The notes under the pieces were generated by a model. The model was not told the origin of the DNA. It did no database searches and saw nothing but the letters and a program-made list of their open reading frames with translations. Shown piece by piece: positions 6,780 to 15,899 of a DNA stretch of 16,775 nucleotides. Position 1 is the stretch's first letter. Each line of letters opens with the position of its first letter. A program made the position numbers and the translations under genes. Origin of the DNA: Mucidula mucida (lineage: Eukaryota > Basidiomycota > Agaricomycetes > Agaricales > Physalacriaceae); contig JADNYV010000739.1 of assembly GCA_015501055.1 (NCBI GenBank), forward strand, positions 1 through 16,775, given 5' to 3'.

Positions 6780-8340
6780 CTAGTGATACTACTCTCGTTG
6801 TCGCCGCCGCTGTTCTCGCCATTGCCTTCCCGACGCGTCTAAAACGTGACCGGCGCTTAACCGTTGATCATCACGGGTGGGCTTCCTTCCTCCCACCATC
6901 ATCTCACCATGCTCACGCTTTCCCGCTCTCAGAAACCGCTTCATTCTCCGTTTCGCGCCGCCATCAACGTCCAGGCAAGTCGTTTGTGTCCTTTATCAAA
7001 CCAGCGTGCTTACATTTTCTGCCAGACTTTTGACTGGCGGCTGCTGGAGCACTTCAACGACCTTGGCTCCTATTTCTGACATCGCTCAGTTCGCAAGACT
7101 GGCTCCTCTGTACGTCGGCCTCATCCTCACCTTTTCAGTTTACTGACGCTGCTCAGATCCCAAGTCGCTGAACAATTCTTCGCGAGTTCTTTCTCCCATT
7201 CGCCTCGTTGTCGTCTTTCAACCCACACTGACGTGGTGGTATGTCGGTTGTCTCCTTGCGAAACAAATGGCCCTAATAGTCTGTGCAGACTTTTTGACGT
7301 CAAGTACAACCTCACCCTCCTCTCGCGATGCGCTTCGACTCATACTGACGTGCCGGTACGTTGGTCGTGTTCTTATGGAACGACTAGCCTGACATACTTT
7401 GCAGACTTTTGACTATACCTGACTACAACGTTGGCGCTGCCTCAGGACGACTTGTCATCGCTCATTTTGACACTGTTCGAGTGCCCTGGTGCGTTCATGT
7501 TGTCCTTGCTATCTCTTGTTGAACTCACGCTGCACCCGTGTCTAGACAATCTTTCCCTATTCAATGCCCCGAGCACCGCGCTGCCACGCTGTCGTCACGC
7601 CGCCATAGACTCATCCCATCGCTCCATCAATCGCGGCCAGGATTCCTCATGTCGGCGTTGCTTGTTATGGGCTTGACTCTTTGACTCCTTTCACTACCCG
7701 CGCTCAAAGGAATTGTTGGTCGTGACAATTCCACAAGGCTTGTAAGTTCAAACTGTCTGGACGTGCGAGTGATTGATACCTTTATTGGTAGTCAAATGCC
7801 GACACCTCTCATGGGACTATTCATCTGGCTCCGCGCCGGTGACTGAAGTAATGACGGGTTGGCTTCGTGCGGATTTTCTCCTTCGTTGGCATCGCGGATA
7901 TCCATCAACGAGGTTTTGACTCGGCGTGCTCTACGAGAGATGAGATGGTGCTTACTGCTGTATTGTCATTGCCGCATTGTCAGTGTAAGTCTTCACCTTG
8001 AAATTCATTTGGCTGCTACTTATCTCTTAACAGGTGGCTTCGACGGCTCGACTAGACCCACCCTTTCGATTTCCTTTCGGACTGGCTGAACAAACCTCGG
8101 TCCCGCCCATCGCCATCATCACTAAGGCGGAACATTTGGCTTCGCGCCTGTTGACCAGTTTGGCTACTGCCGCCCGCTGAATGCTTGATGGTCTTGGAAT
8201 TGTCAACACGTCGAAGAATGCGACTCGCTTGAATCTACATATTCGACTGGTACGTTCGTCCCTTGACATCGTTTGTTGGTAATGCCAGGCTAAATGTTTC
8301 TATCTATGTTTAGTGTTGCACGTCAAGTTCTGTAAGTCTC
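6780..8340 (+). other. Candidate intron-rich transcription unit of unknown function
   Basis: Plus-strand intron signatures recur every 100-300 bp. They are GCAAGT...CCAG (6975-7025), GTATGT...GCAG (7239-7288), GTACGT...GCAG (7356-7404), GTGCGT...CTAG (about 7490-7553), GTAAGT...GTAG (7742-7791), GTAAGT...ACAG (7985-8033) and GTACGT...CCAG (8250-8288). Most are 49-51 bp, matching the introns of the amidohydrolase downstream. The spliced exons do not give a long open frame by eye and I recognise no protein. So this is either a decayed multi-exon gene or a spliced non-coding transcript. Part of the region is a tandem exon-intron repeat. Confidence 0.35.
7026..7430 (+). repeat. Tandem exon-intron repeat units beginning ACTTTT(T)GAC
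   Basis: Three consecutive candidate exons start with ACTTTTGAC (7026), ACTTTTTGAC (7289) and ACTTTTGAC (7405), each directly after a CAG acceptor. Two of them end with the related strings ACACTGACGTGGTG and ATACTGACGTGCCG before GTATGT and GTACGT donors. The two best units have a period of 116-117 bp, and both the exon and the intron parts are similar (TCGGTTGT against TTGGTCGTGT; TGCAGACTTT in both). This looks like an old internal duplication that copied whole exon-intron modules. Confidence 0.55.
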
Positions 8341-8341
8341 C

Positions 8342-8957
8342 ATGTCGTGTTTTGAACTCGTCAATGTTCAATGTTCTCGCGTCTATTTGGCAAGACCCTG
8401 TCGCCTTCGCTGCTTAGACCTCTTCCCGTGTCGTTCGGACGTATCGCGTGTCTTCTTACGTTCCCGTATATACTTTTCGCTCATAGTTAAGATTGACGAT
8501 GTGGATGCGCATGACTCTCTGGAGGACGGCCAAGCTACACGCCGCAGCTTGCGACTGTCTCGGTATCTTATCACGATGCAAATCCATCTTGGCGATGCTT
8601 GGGTGCACAAAGTGAGTTTTTTTTCCATATCGCACGACTCAAACTGACGACTCTCCCCAGGCATATCACTTCCACGCACCAGCAGAGGGAAGACGACAGA
8701 GGGCGCTGTACTCGATGACGGGATCGCACAGGGAAGGATGGCGTCTCCCAGCGTTGGAGAGTGGCATCCTCCGGGGGCGCGTCTTCCAGAGAACGTGGGG
8801 GCTTCCTCAGAGCGTGGCTTTCGTGGGATGCGTCTTCTTCAGAGTGTGTCTTCCGGGGGGGAGTGTCTCCCTCGAAGACGCATCGCCGCCCAAGGGAGGT
8901 GAAAGGTGTCGCCGCCCATACCGTAGGGGGAGGGCCACTTGCGTGCTTGAGAGGTGA
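8342..8957 (+). CDS. Predicted two-exon gene, product unknown
   Basis: A 90-codon open frame (8342-8611) ends with HLGDAWVHK at a canonical intron: GTGAGT donor at 8612, CTGAC branch at 8644-8648, CCCCAG acceptor ending at 8660, 49 bp. Removing it joins, in phase 0, to a frame that stays open to TGA at 8955-8957. The joined product is about 188 aa. Exon 1 has an acidic stretch (IVKIDDVDAHDSLEDGQ) and exon 2 is Gly/Arg-rich. The start is uncertain because a GTAAGT at 8332 suggests the first ATG may lie inside a further intron. No family is recognised. Exon 2 is built partly on repetitive GTCTTC-rich DNA, which lowers confidence. Confidence 0.3.
8750..8890. repeat. GTCTTC-rich degenerate repeats with an 11-bp inverted repeat
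   Basis: Variants of GCGCGTCTTCCAGAG / GCGTCTTCTTCAGAG / GTGTCTTCCGG recur along this stretch. GATGCGTCTTC (8827-8837) and GAAGACGCATC (8874-8884) form a perfect 11-bp inverted repeat with a 36-nt loop. GTGGCATCCTCCGGGGGCGC followed by GTCTTCC at 8761-8787 matches 1313-1337 of the large repeat except for one substitution and two single-base indels, so this may be a distant fragment of the same repeat family. Confidence 0.5.
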
Positions 8958-9131
8958 CGGATGATAGCACCTCTGATGGGCGGTTGATGTTTTGGTGGGT
9001 TATTGACCCAGTCCGAGTGTTATTGGGACTAACTATTTATCATCGAGGCAAGTTTAGTAGACCGACCTTAGCTATGCTTGTACTCGCTGTCCCTTCTTTG
9101 TCTAAGGCGCGTCTTGAATACTAATCTCCTG

Positions 9132-9295
9132 GTGAGTCGTTAGTCGGCTTCTTGTCCTTGAACTGACCTTTTCTTTGCAGACTATTTCCAATGCGCCGTG
9201 CGACAGACCCGAGCCTCAAGATGGAACCGCCGCCGAACGGTAAGGCTATACCAAGTTGAACAAGTCTTGCGAATGGACTCGAGAATAAAATACAG
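9132..9295 (+). other. Two canonical introns upstream of the amidohydrolase
   Basis: GTGAGT...CTGAC...TTTGCAG spans 9132-9180 (49 bp) and GTAAGG...TACAG spans 9240-9295 (56 bp), leaving a 59-bp exon between them. They could belong to the 5' untranslated part of the amidohydrolase gene or to the 3' end of the preceding intron-rich unit. No open frame through the exon links to either. Confidence 0.4.
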
Positions 9296-9373
9296 GTCAA
9301 GACTTGAGTTGAGAAAGAACCAACTTTCCGAGTCAGTGCGAACAAAGCGAGGCTGGGAAGACAACCATGAGCA

Positions 9374-11040
9374 GATCTCTCGATCAATGCCGACGCTACA
9401 CTTCACGAAACGTGCGAATTTGGGAATGCGCACCGTTTCTGACCTACTCTACACGATAAGTTGAACAGTCTGAAGACTGAGTCTATCTACTAGTGGCCCT
9501 ATGATACCGGGATGGCACGGCTACCACTGGACGACGCTGATGCGCAAGTCAGGCGCTGGTTTGTCGCCGAGATGACACGCCTCAAGTGCAAGGTTGTTGT
9601 GGATCAGATGGGTAACATATCGACGCGGGGCGGCAAAAACGCTTCTGGTGTGTTCGATTTCATGTATCCCGATCACTTACGAATAGCAATGTAGCGCCGC
9701 CCACCGCCATGGGATCGCACCTCGACACGCAACCCACGGGTGGAAGGTATGATGGTATATTGGGTGTTATGGCTGCGGTTGAAGCCATGAGAACGCTTGA
9801 TGAGAATAACATTGAGACGCAGTATCCTGTTGCCGTTGTTAACTGGACCAAGTGCGTTCTTCTCACTCCGTTGTTAGCCTGCGCATTTCATTTTGCTTCT
9901 AGTGAAGAGGGGGCCCGCTTCCCAAAGTCGCTTATCGCATCACACATCTGGGCTGGTCTCTCCCCGCTGGAGAGCGGATGGACACTCCAAGATGTCGCCA
10001 ATCCGAAACTAACGATGAAGTCTGAACTCGAGAGGATAGATTTCTTGGGTGACCTGGAGTGCAGTCTACAAGAAACCCTTTGGCTGCTCATTTCGAGTTA
10101 CACATTGGTCAGTTCCCAATCTGCTTGCATGCGGCAATACTCATTTCGTGAATAGAACAAGGTCCCATGCTGGAAGAGCAAAACGTGAAAGTCGGCGTTG
10201 TACAGGGTGGGCAGGCCTATAAATGGTTCACGCTCGATATCGAAGGATCCGCTGCCCATACTGGGACCACCCCATTCTACGCGCGTTCTGATGCGTTACT
10301 CCTTGCCGCCAGGATCATGATCGCGAACAACGCTTTGGCCAAAAAGCACAACGGGTTAGCTTCGACGGTATAGAGGGTTTATTCCTGTCATTGATGTTAC
10401 TGAAATAGTCTACCAGGGTATTCTTACGCTACAACCGGGTAGTGTGAATGTGTTTCCATCGAATGTGCGGATGACCGTGGATGTTCGGCATCCGAGTGAT
10501 GAGGTGCTGGACGCATTGGAGAAGGATATCAAAATTGAGGCAGAGAGGCTTGCCAGAGAAGAAAGCGAGAAGGTATGAAGAGAGTAAGTAAACCTGACAC
10601 ACATTTTGACCATTGCGATCTAGGGCTGCCAGCTGAAATGGACGACGGATTTCGTATCTCCCAAGGTGACATTTGCTCCTGCTTGTATCGAATCGGTTAG
10701 AGCAGCGGCGTTAGCCACTGTCGGCCCAGATGCTGTGATGGATATGTATTCTGGCGCGGGGCATGACAGGTCATAGTTCAATTCGCTAGCGCTGTCGCAT
10801 ATCTCTCATATCGTTTGATAGCTGCTCGACTTCTGCGGTGTGCCCGACGTCGATGATTTTTGTCCCATCAAAAGATGGCATCTCGCACAACCCAAAGGAA
10901 TATACGTCGCCCGCGGAATGGTAAGCGATTGCATAGTAGTTCGGGTGGGTCTGCTTATGAACTTGTTGTCCATCAGTGCCACGGGAGCTCAGGTCCTTCT
11001 TCATACCGTACTGAACTATGACGCCCAGCGCACGCAGTAG
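9374..11040 (+). pseudogene. M20-family amidohydrolase (N-carbamoyl-amino-acid hydrolase / beta-ureidopropionase type), nine exons, frame-damaged
   Basis: Enzymes of this family use a two-zinc centre to hydrolyse N-carbamoyl-amino acids or ureido acids, releasing CO2 and ammonia. Exons by frame and motif are about 9374-9434 (LHETCEFGNAHR), 9494-9647 (TGMARLPLDDADAQVRRWF), 9695-9851 (GSHLDTQPTGGRYDG), 9903-10107 (EEGARFPKS; NPLAAHFELHI), 10156-10367 (VGVVQGGQAY; AHTGTTP), 10417-10572 (LQPGSVNVFPSNV; DVRHPSDEVLDALE), 10624-10769 (SGAGHDS), 10822-10920 (CPTSMIFVPSKDGISHNPKE) and 10977-11040 (GAQVLLHTVLNYD). Introns 2-8 are 47-56 bp with phase-consistent GT/AG ends. The expected metal and catalytic residues (HLD, Asp of GRYDG, NEE, His of FELHIE, SHN) are all encoded. 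Lesions: about 10066-10074 needs a one-base shift before NPLAAHFELHI, the exon 1/2 junction is out of phase with no clean donor, and no in-frame start ATG is found (ATG 9367 is off by one). The total, about 420 aa, is normal for the family. A recent pseudogene or sequencing indels could explain the breaks. Confidence 0.85.
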
Positions 11041-11268
11041 AAGTGTATTTGCGAAAACCAGAGTGCAACTGCTTTGAAATATCTATCATGGAATCTGACC
11101 GCAAAGCCCGTCGCTGTAAGTGTGATGATGATTCTTGTCCCAACGTAACCGTGCAGCTACTTCGTGCTTCTTGTTCCGGGGGTATGATTTCCTCGCAAAG
11201 TGACAGCTGACAACCAGTAGCTTGGTCGGGTGAAGCGGTTTTGATGGCGCTTCTGTGGTCAGCAATGG
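11041..11268. other. Intergenic stretch between amidohydrolase and LINE remnant
   Basis: I see no gene. It may contain more degenerate 5' LINE sequence, since the first recognisable reverse-transcriptase residues begin right after it. A GTAAGT at 11119 has no convincing acceptor partner. Confidence 0.4.
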
Positions 11269-12238
11269 ATGACTGACCTTGGTGTTGTACCGAATGGCCT
11301 TCAAAAAGGTGATAACGCCCGTGGATTTTGCAACGTGCTATCCAACTGGCTACGGCCAAGAACAAGACCCTGTATGTTCTTTCCAGATCTCACGAACGGT
11401 TTTTCGTGGACGAATCATGGTATAATGTGGTGCATGCTGTATAGAAAGGGCGCTGGTGGGCCAATCTTTGACTGGTTACGCATGTTATATGGCTCTATGA
11501 GCTACGTCGTGCGGCTGGGGGCTGCACCGTTTGCCACAACGACTGGCTTCTCACTGGTGACACGTCCTCTCCAACGTTATGGATCTTTGTCTCGTCTGAC
11601 CTGTGCATCTCCCCTCATGGGGAAGACACCGTTATGGCGGGAACAGTCATAAATCACCTTCTGCATGCTGCCGAGGGGGCGATGTGGTCCGGGCCCAATG
11701 TTATTGTCGCGCACCTGGACGAATATGGCAACTATGCGAGTCGTAAAGGTTTTATGGTCGATGTACCGAAAACAAAGATGTGCTGGGTGATGTGGTCTGT
11801 TTGTGCACAATTACTGATGAGGCACGACAGGCGATGGTGTTCGGTGTGATTCCCGATGTTCGTTCGACCTTGAATTTCCAAGGGAAGTCAATTGAATGGG
11901 TTGACGAACCTAAGCATCTGGGCACCACTTTGACCTCAAGGAAGGGAGGACTTTTTGCCAGGATGTACGCTACAAAGGCAAATTGCCAATGTGGCGCTGC
12001 ACTTACAGAATCTGCGGCCTGCAAAGGCGGTGACAGTTTACAAGGCGCGCATAGCAAACCATCTCCAGAAATTGCAATTGATGTAGGATCAGCGAGCTTA
12101 GCACTGTTGGAGGCAGTTGAGGACATGTTCACCACCGTTCAAAGATCGCAATCCTGTATAGAAACAAGGATTGTACCTTTCTGCTTTATTCGCATCGTCA
12201 GGCTAATTATGGAGTTTCTACCCAGCGTTGAACGTTGA
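11269..12238 (+). pseudogene. Degenerate LINE (non-LTR) reverse transcriptase
   Basis: Three overlapping plus-strand frames align in order to a fungal non-LTR reverse transcriptase. Frame one (11269-11652) has GVVPNGLQKG, DLTNGFSWTNHG, MLYRKGAGGPIFDWLRMLYG and SYVVRLG. Frame two (about 11544-11849) has WLLTGDTSSPTLW, HLLHAAEGAMW and GFMVDVPKTK. Frame three (11780-12238) has GKSIEWVDEPKHLGTTLTS, LFARMYATKAN, EIAIDVGSASLALLEAVED and ETRIVPFCFIRIV. Another shift is seen near 11385, where AKNKTLYVL lies in a different frame from DLTNGF. In related elements the catalytic motif is normally xADD. Here the position reads AEG, so the enzyme would be inactive even if the frame were whole. The element is in the same direction as the amidohydrolase, with RT-like sequence starting 229 bp after its stop. 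The 5' ORF, endonuclease and 3' tail are not recognisable. Confidence 0.85.
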
Positions 12239-12279
12239 AGGGGCGGGCGACGACGCCCATAGAATGGTGGCATATGGTG

Positions 12280-12345
12280 ATGGAACTAATCCAGATCAAT
12301 TAGGGAGAAGGTGGCTTCGGTACCGTAGCATGTGTAGCAGTGTAG
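12280..12345 (+). pseudogene. Possible scrap of protein kinase glycine-rich loop
   Basis: One frame gives MELIQIN, a TAG at 12301-12303, then GEGGFGTVACVAV and another TAG at 12343-12345. GEGGFGTV is the subdomain I nucleotide-binding loop consensus of eukaryotic protein kinases, and a preceding ELIQ-x-L is usual. No lysine (VAIK-like) or later kinase subdomain follows in any frame that I can find. This may be a very short fragment or chance. Confidence 0.25.
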
Positions 12346-12387
12346 TACGGAACGTGCTGTGTGCTGTAAGGGCTAGATGCAGGTTAA

Positions 12388-12412
12388 AATCTATCAATCT
12401 ATCTATCCAATC
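12388..12412. repeat. Short CTAT-type microsatellite
   Basis: CTATCAATCTATCTATCC is an imperfect tetranucleotide run of about four units. The remaining 12413-12641 up to the left edge of repeat copy 2 shows no recognisable gene. Confidence 0.6.
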
Positions 12413-12832
12413 GCCGTGTGCACTGCAGATCAACACTGTCGACGGAAGAATGGATTTTCGGCAGTGCGGGTACGCAGCGCAGCTACACAGCTCGGGCTGT
12501 TCTATGCCGTCTTATTCTCACCACTACCGATGTATTCTGTTGATAGCTATGCAGCAGTACATGTCAGGGAACTTTATCTTCTCTTCGCGCATTTCAGGAG
12601 CATTCTTCCACTAACCGGTAGGAGAACCTTCTCTGAAACCAAACCAGCGCGGAATCGATACCACACAAAAGGCACCGCCATAGCGATCGCAATAGAGACG
12701 GTAACGCGGTTGAGGATCCTTCTCTTAATCATTGTTCGTATCAGAAATGAAAGTGGGGATGAGCGCCTAACTGAGACACTTGGATTAGGCGCGCTGAGAA
12801 ACAGCGCGGTACGCATACGTTTATGCGAATAA

Positions 12833-13111
12833 GAGTCAAGACACACGAATTCGATCTCGGACTCGCCGTTGGATATCGTAATAAGAGGAAAGGTATCCGT
12901 CCGACTCTGTGACGCGTATGTGGACAGCCAAGGAAATGCACGGCGCCAATACATATCAGAATCCAAGACGATAGTTGTTTCCCCCCAGATCGGGGTTAGC
13001 GGCGGGCTCGAAACCGAGAATAAGACCGTCGGGCTGGACAAAGCGCGGTGGATGTTGGTGGCGCTGACACTTCGAACCTGCGTTGGTTCCAAGAATCACG
13101 AGGAACTATAG
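12833..13111 (+). other. Unrecognised open frame, repeat copy 2
   Basis: This is the copy-2 counterpart of the open frame at 202-480. It differs by an adjacent pair of residue changes (VPPQ in copy 1, VSPQ preceded by V in place of D here). On the opposite strand copy 2 is open for 172 codons (13092-12574), longer than in copy 1, because copy 2 lacks the 10-bp segment. That longer frame crosses the repeat's left edge and is probably a chance opening. Confidence 0.22.
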
Positions 13112-13135
13112 CTAAAGTTAAGCTCCGTCGGTTGA

Positions 13136-13508
13136 ACACTATGTTTCAAAAGAGAGATTGATTGTAAGGCAAAGATAACAAAAGTAGTAGTAACAGGTTG
13201 TAAACTGGAAAGATGGTTAGATAACACTGGGCGTTCGGTCATCACGCTCACCTGTCGAAAATCTCGCATTCACAAACCGAGTGGAGAAGGCTCGCATGGA
13301 AACGGTGAAAGAACCGCAGTCATCGAGGCGTACATGGGGTCCCCACGATACGGCTCCAACGTGTCAGAAGCCCTTGCTCGCGAGCCACTCCATAACGCTA
13401 TCCTTGCAGCGTCCGCCCTGAATGACCACATGTCTATTGCGCACTGTGCTAATTTTTGCTGAGGATTCGGGAAAGAGGGTGGTTGTCAGGTCATTAACCA
13501 GGTCCTAG
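13136..13508 (+). pseudogene. Frameshifted copy-2 counterpart of the 505-876 frame
   Basis: Nucleotide identity with 505-876 is essentially complete except for one additional T in a T-run at 13453-13457. The insertion turns the segment after HCANF into a different frame ending at TGA 13460-13462. If the frame is a real exon, this copy is broken. Alternatively, the T-run is a sequencing indel in one of the copies. Confidence 0.28.
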
Positions 13509-13541
13509 CGGAGCCATTTTAATTCATGTAAGGAGGGGAAA

Positions 13542-13880
13542 ATGAATGGGCGGGCCCACCGCAACATTGCCGTCGACGTTTCGGATGTAAACGAGATAGC
13601 GCGAGCCCGCGTTGCGCACGTCGGAATAGACGGGCAGGGAACCACGGGAGTTTCTGGCGACGTGGTACAGCAACAGCATCAAATCGAAACGCCTTCAATT
13701 CTGGTGGCCGAGAAAAGGCAAGTGACGTATGAGATGGAATCTATATGTGGAACGTACAGCGCACGGCTAAGCCTCCACGACCGCTCCTCCTCAATCAGTA
13801 TGAACATGACCATGATGTGCTGCCCCGCGCCCTCCTTCGACTACTTGCGCCCTGGTAATGTCCGCCACTGTTGTCCATAG
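13542..13880 (+). CDS. Unrecognised 112-aa open reading frame, copy 2
   Basis: This is the exact counterpart of the 910-1248 frame, with the same 112-residue translation. It lies in the part of the repeat that is almost identical between copies, so the identity does not prove selection on protein. An extra T just after the stop (about 13893) falls outside the frame. Confidence 0.3.
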   Translation: MNGRAHRNIAVDVSDVNEIARARVAHVGIDGQGTTGVSGDVVQQQHQIETPSILVAEKRQVTYEMESICGTYSARLSLHDRSSSISMNMTMMCCPAPSFDYLRPGNVRHCCP

Positions 13881-14091
13881 CCGTGACATACGTTTGCGGA
13901 TTATGTCGATGAGGGGATTCGCCTAGTGGCTGCGCGACGCGGATGGTGTCATCCTCGGGGCGCGTCTTCCCGGGATGGTGGTGGGAAGGAAAGAAGCCTG
14001 TGCGTGTGGCTGTGTTGATCGGCGACGTCTTGGGGGAAGAGGGTGTCCTCTTCACAGTGTGTGGTGTCTTTGTGGTGTCCTCTACACAGTG

Positions 14092-14170
14092 TGTGGTCTC
14101 TTCGTGTGGTCTCTTCGTGTGGTCTCTTCGTGTGGTCTCTTCGTGTGGTCTCTTCGTGCTGGTCTCTTCG
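14092..14170. repeat. 13-bp minisatellite, copy 2
   Basis: Five perfect units of TGTGGTCTCTTCG (14092-14156) are followed by the same 14-bp C-insertion variant (14157-14170). The unit number equals that of copy 1. Only the sequence right after the array differs, with 4 bp more here (TGGTGTGTTC against TGGTTC). Confidence 0.95.
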
Positions 14171-14394
14171 TGGTGTGTTCTTGAGGGTGTCTTGGTGTCT
14201 TCGCGGCACTCCTCGGCCAACATTCTTCTGCAGGGGAGATACTCCTTGTAAGGCAAGAGGAAAGGGATAAAACTCCTTTTATGGGCGTCCCTGAGCAAAA
14301 TGAATACAAGTTTTTCATTTTTCGGTCACGTGATGGTGAAGCGCATTCATAATTCAGTGTCTATCTACTACAAACTCGACTACAAAAAAAAGAG

Positions 14395-14415
14395 GCCACC
14401 TCAACTTGAGGTGGC
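14395..14415. repeat. Perfect 21-nt palindrome, copy 2
   Basis: Sequence and A-tract context are identical to the copy-1 palindrome at 1758-1778. Confidence 0.85.
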
Positions 14416-14513
14416 AGTGCAGCGTCGGGGAGCTGGCAGCACGGAAATGGCTGTGAAATGTGGCGCAGACTAATTGACAGAGGCTAAACCTAGCGGACCT
14501 CTGGCGTCGCGAA

Positions 14514-14599
14514 CGGACCCGGGTAGAATAGGGATGTCGACGCCTATCTGTCCATGTGTGGCGCAGAGAAATCGATCTTGAACTTAGCGGACCCGGGTA
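14514..14599. repeat. Paired 12-mer CGGACCCGGGTA, copy 2
   Basis: This copy has the same two 12-mers and 74-bp spacing as 1877-1962, inside an otherwise almost identical block. Confidence 0.6.
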
Positions 14600-14758
14600 A
14601 GGACTGCCAGTGCGTTAGTCCAAGTAATCAGCATCAAAGAAAGGAATTTACCAAAGTGTAGCCCCCAAATTCAGAGAAGCCCAATCACTAGCAGGTAACA
14701 CATGTTCCAATTTGCGCGCACAGCGTGGAAGAAAGGAAGGGCGCCTCTTGACACTTGA

Positions 14759-15229
14759 CACGACGTCAAGTCCAGTCTGTCATCAGACATCAGTTCGGTC
14801 TACATGGAAGAGCAGAACAGTCACGACGTACCGGAGGAAGTCTTCAGAACCGAACTCGATTATGGCAGACCGAATCCATTCCTTCGCTGACAAGACGGTC
14901 CATACGTGGAGAACTCGCGGAACTATGGAATGAGACCAGCGTGGGGCAGTCAGGACAATACAAGCAACTTACCAGAGGTCACCTCCATGTTGACATCCGG
15001 AATGGGAGACATCTTAAAGTCAAAGACGGGCGCGAGACCAAGTAGAGAGAGCACAAGCGGCAAGACGACATGGTGGGGAGAAACAAAGAGAAGGACCACG
15101 GAAGACAGGTTTATATACCTGTCGGCTAATCCTCCTCCGCTTGTCGATCGGGAGTCCATGGTGACACGAATTACGAGATCAGCAAGAGAGAAATTACGGT
15201 CAGATTGTGCCGGTCAGATCTTGTTTTGA
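14759..15229 (+). pseudogene. Unrecognised coding remnant, copy 2
   Basis: This is the counterpart of 2122-2682, with the same TGA (14888-14890) and an in-frame Glu-Leu insertion near 14852. A small deletion after AGQI shifts the frame, so the reading ends at 15229, while copy 1 continues to 2682. Several differences are CpG/TpG exchanges, for example near 14921 and 15206. Confidence 0.35.
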
Positions 15230-15364
15230 GCAAACAGTTGCCAGAGCGGGTTTACTGCTCTCGATTCAGATATGCATTGTCAAAGAACACGTAGACGTCG
15301 AGCGAGCCTCCGTCGCAGCGTAATATTTCAAACTTGCTAGGGTTGATATGGGCCCACATTATGT

Positions 15365-15601
15365 GTGCCTCACTTACTGGGGAACGGAGAGACGGCGAGA
15401 AAGACAGTTAGATCCATGTACTCGTTTCTAGATGCCCGGAAATCCAACCGCAGATCATCAAAAAAAGCGGTATTATTGCCTTGGAAAACTACAAAAGCGG
15501 CGTACACGTTTAGTCAGGGTGCTGCAGAAAATGCCTCAGAGATTAATGATCGGAAGAGGGTAAAAATTTCTTACCGCGCCGCAGAATTGGTTCCAAAATA
15601 G
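15365..15601 (+). pseudogene. Unrecognised basic open frame, intact only in copy 2
   Basis: A frame of about 78 codons ends at TAG 15599-15601. It has no ATG at its left end and its first Met is the one in RSMYSFLDARK. It is Lys/Arg-rich (KSNRRSSKKAVLLPWKTTK) and then polar (AAENASEINDRKRVKISYR). In copy 1 the same DNA (about 2727-2970) is broken by a 7-bp insertion after TTTCT, by a longer A-run and by further indels. No family is recognised, and chance opening is possible. Confidence 0.22.
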
Positions 15602-15692
15602 CGTCACAAGTACAGTCTTCCTACCCTCAATCGCCCCCAGAACGTCACTACAGCTCTCCAGTCAGTCCCGGAATGACCGCCATTTTCAAGAC

Positions 15693-15763
15693 TTGGAATG
15701 GACGTCGAAGGAACAGTACGCTCAGATAATTCGGAATGGACGTCCGAAGGAACAGTACGCCCA
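15693..15763. repeat. Two ~33-bp tandem repeats, copy 2
   Basis: This is the same tandem pair as at 3064-3134. The second unit begins TCGG where copy 1 has TTGG, a CpG/TpG difference. Confidence 0.85.
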
Positions 15764-15899
15764 CAGTTAAATGATCTAGAAAGCTCACCATTTCATGTTT
15801 GGCGCATCCAGCAGCGCCAGAACCGGAGACTGAAAGCTTAGGATTGTCTTTAGAGGTGCGTCGCAGTCTCGTTTGTCGCATTAGAGCTCAAAGTCCCGT

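Noticed and set aside
9198..9464. 88-codon plus-strand frame and the overlapping minus-strand frames just before the amidohydrolase
   Set aside because: The amidohydrolase N-terminal exon (LHETCEFGNAHR) lies in a different frame of the same DNA and intron signals cut the long frame, so these are shadows.
12574..13092. 172-codon minus-strand open frame crossing the left edge of repeat copy 2
   Set aside because: Copy 1 loses the frame through a 10-bp difference, the frame spans repeat and non-repeat DNA, and no motif is recognised. The opening is likely chance.
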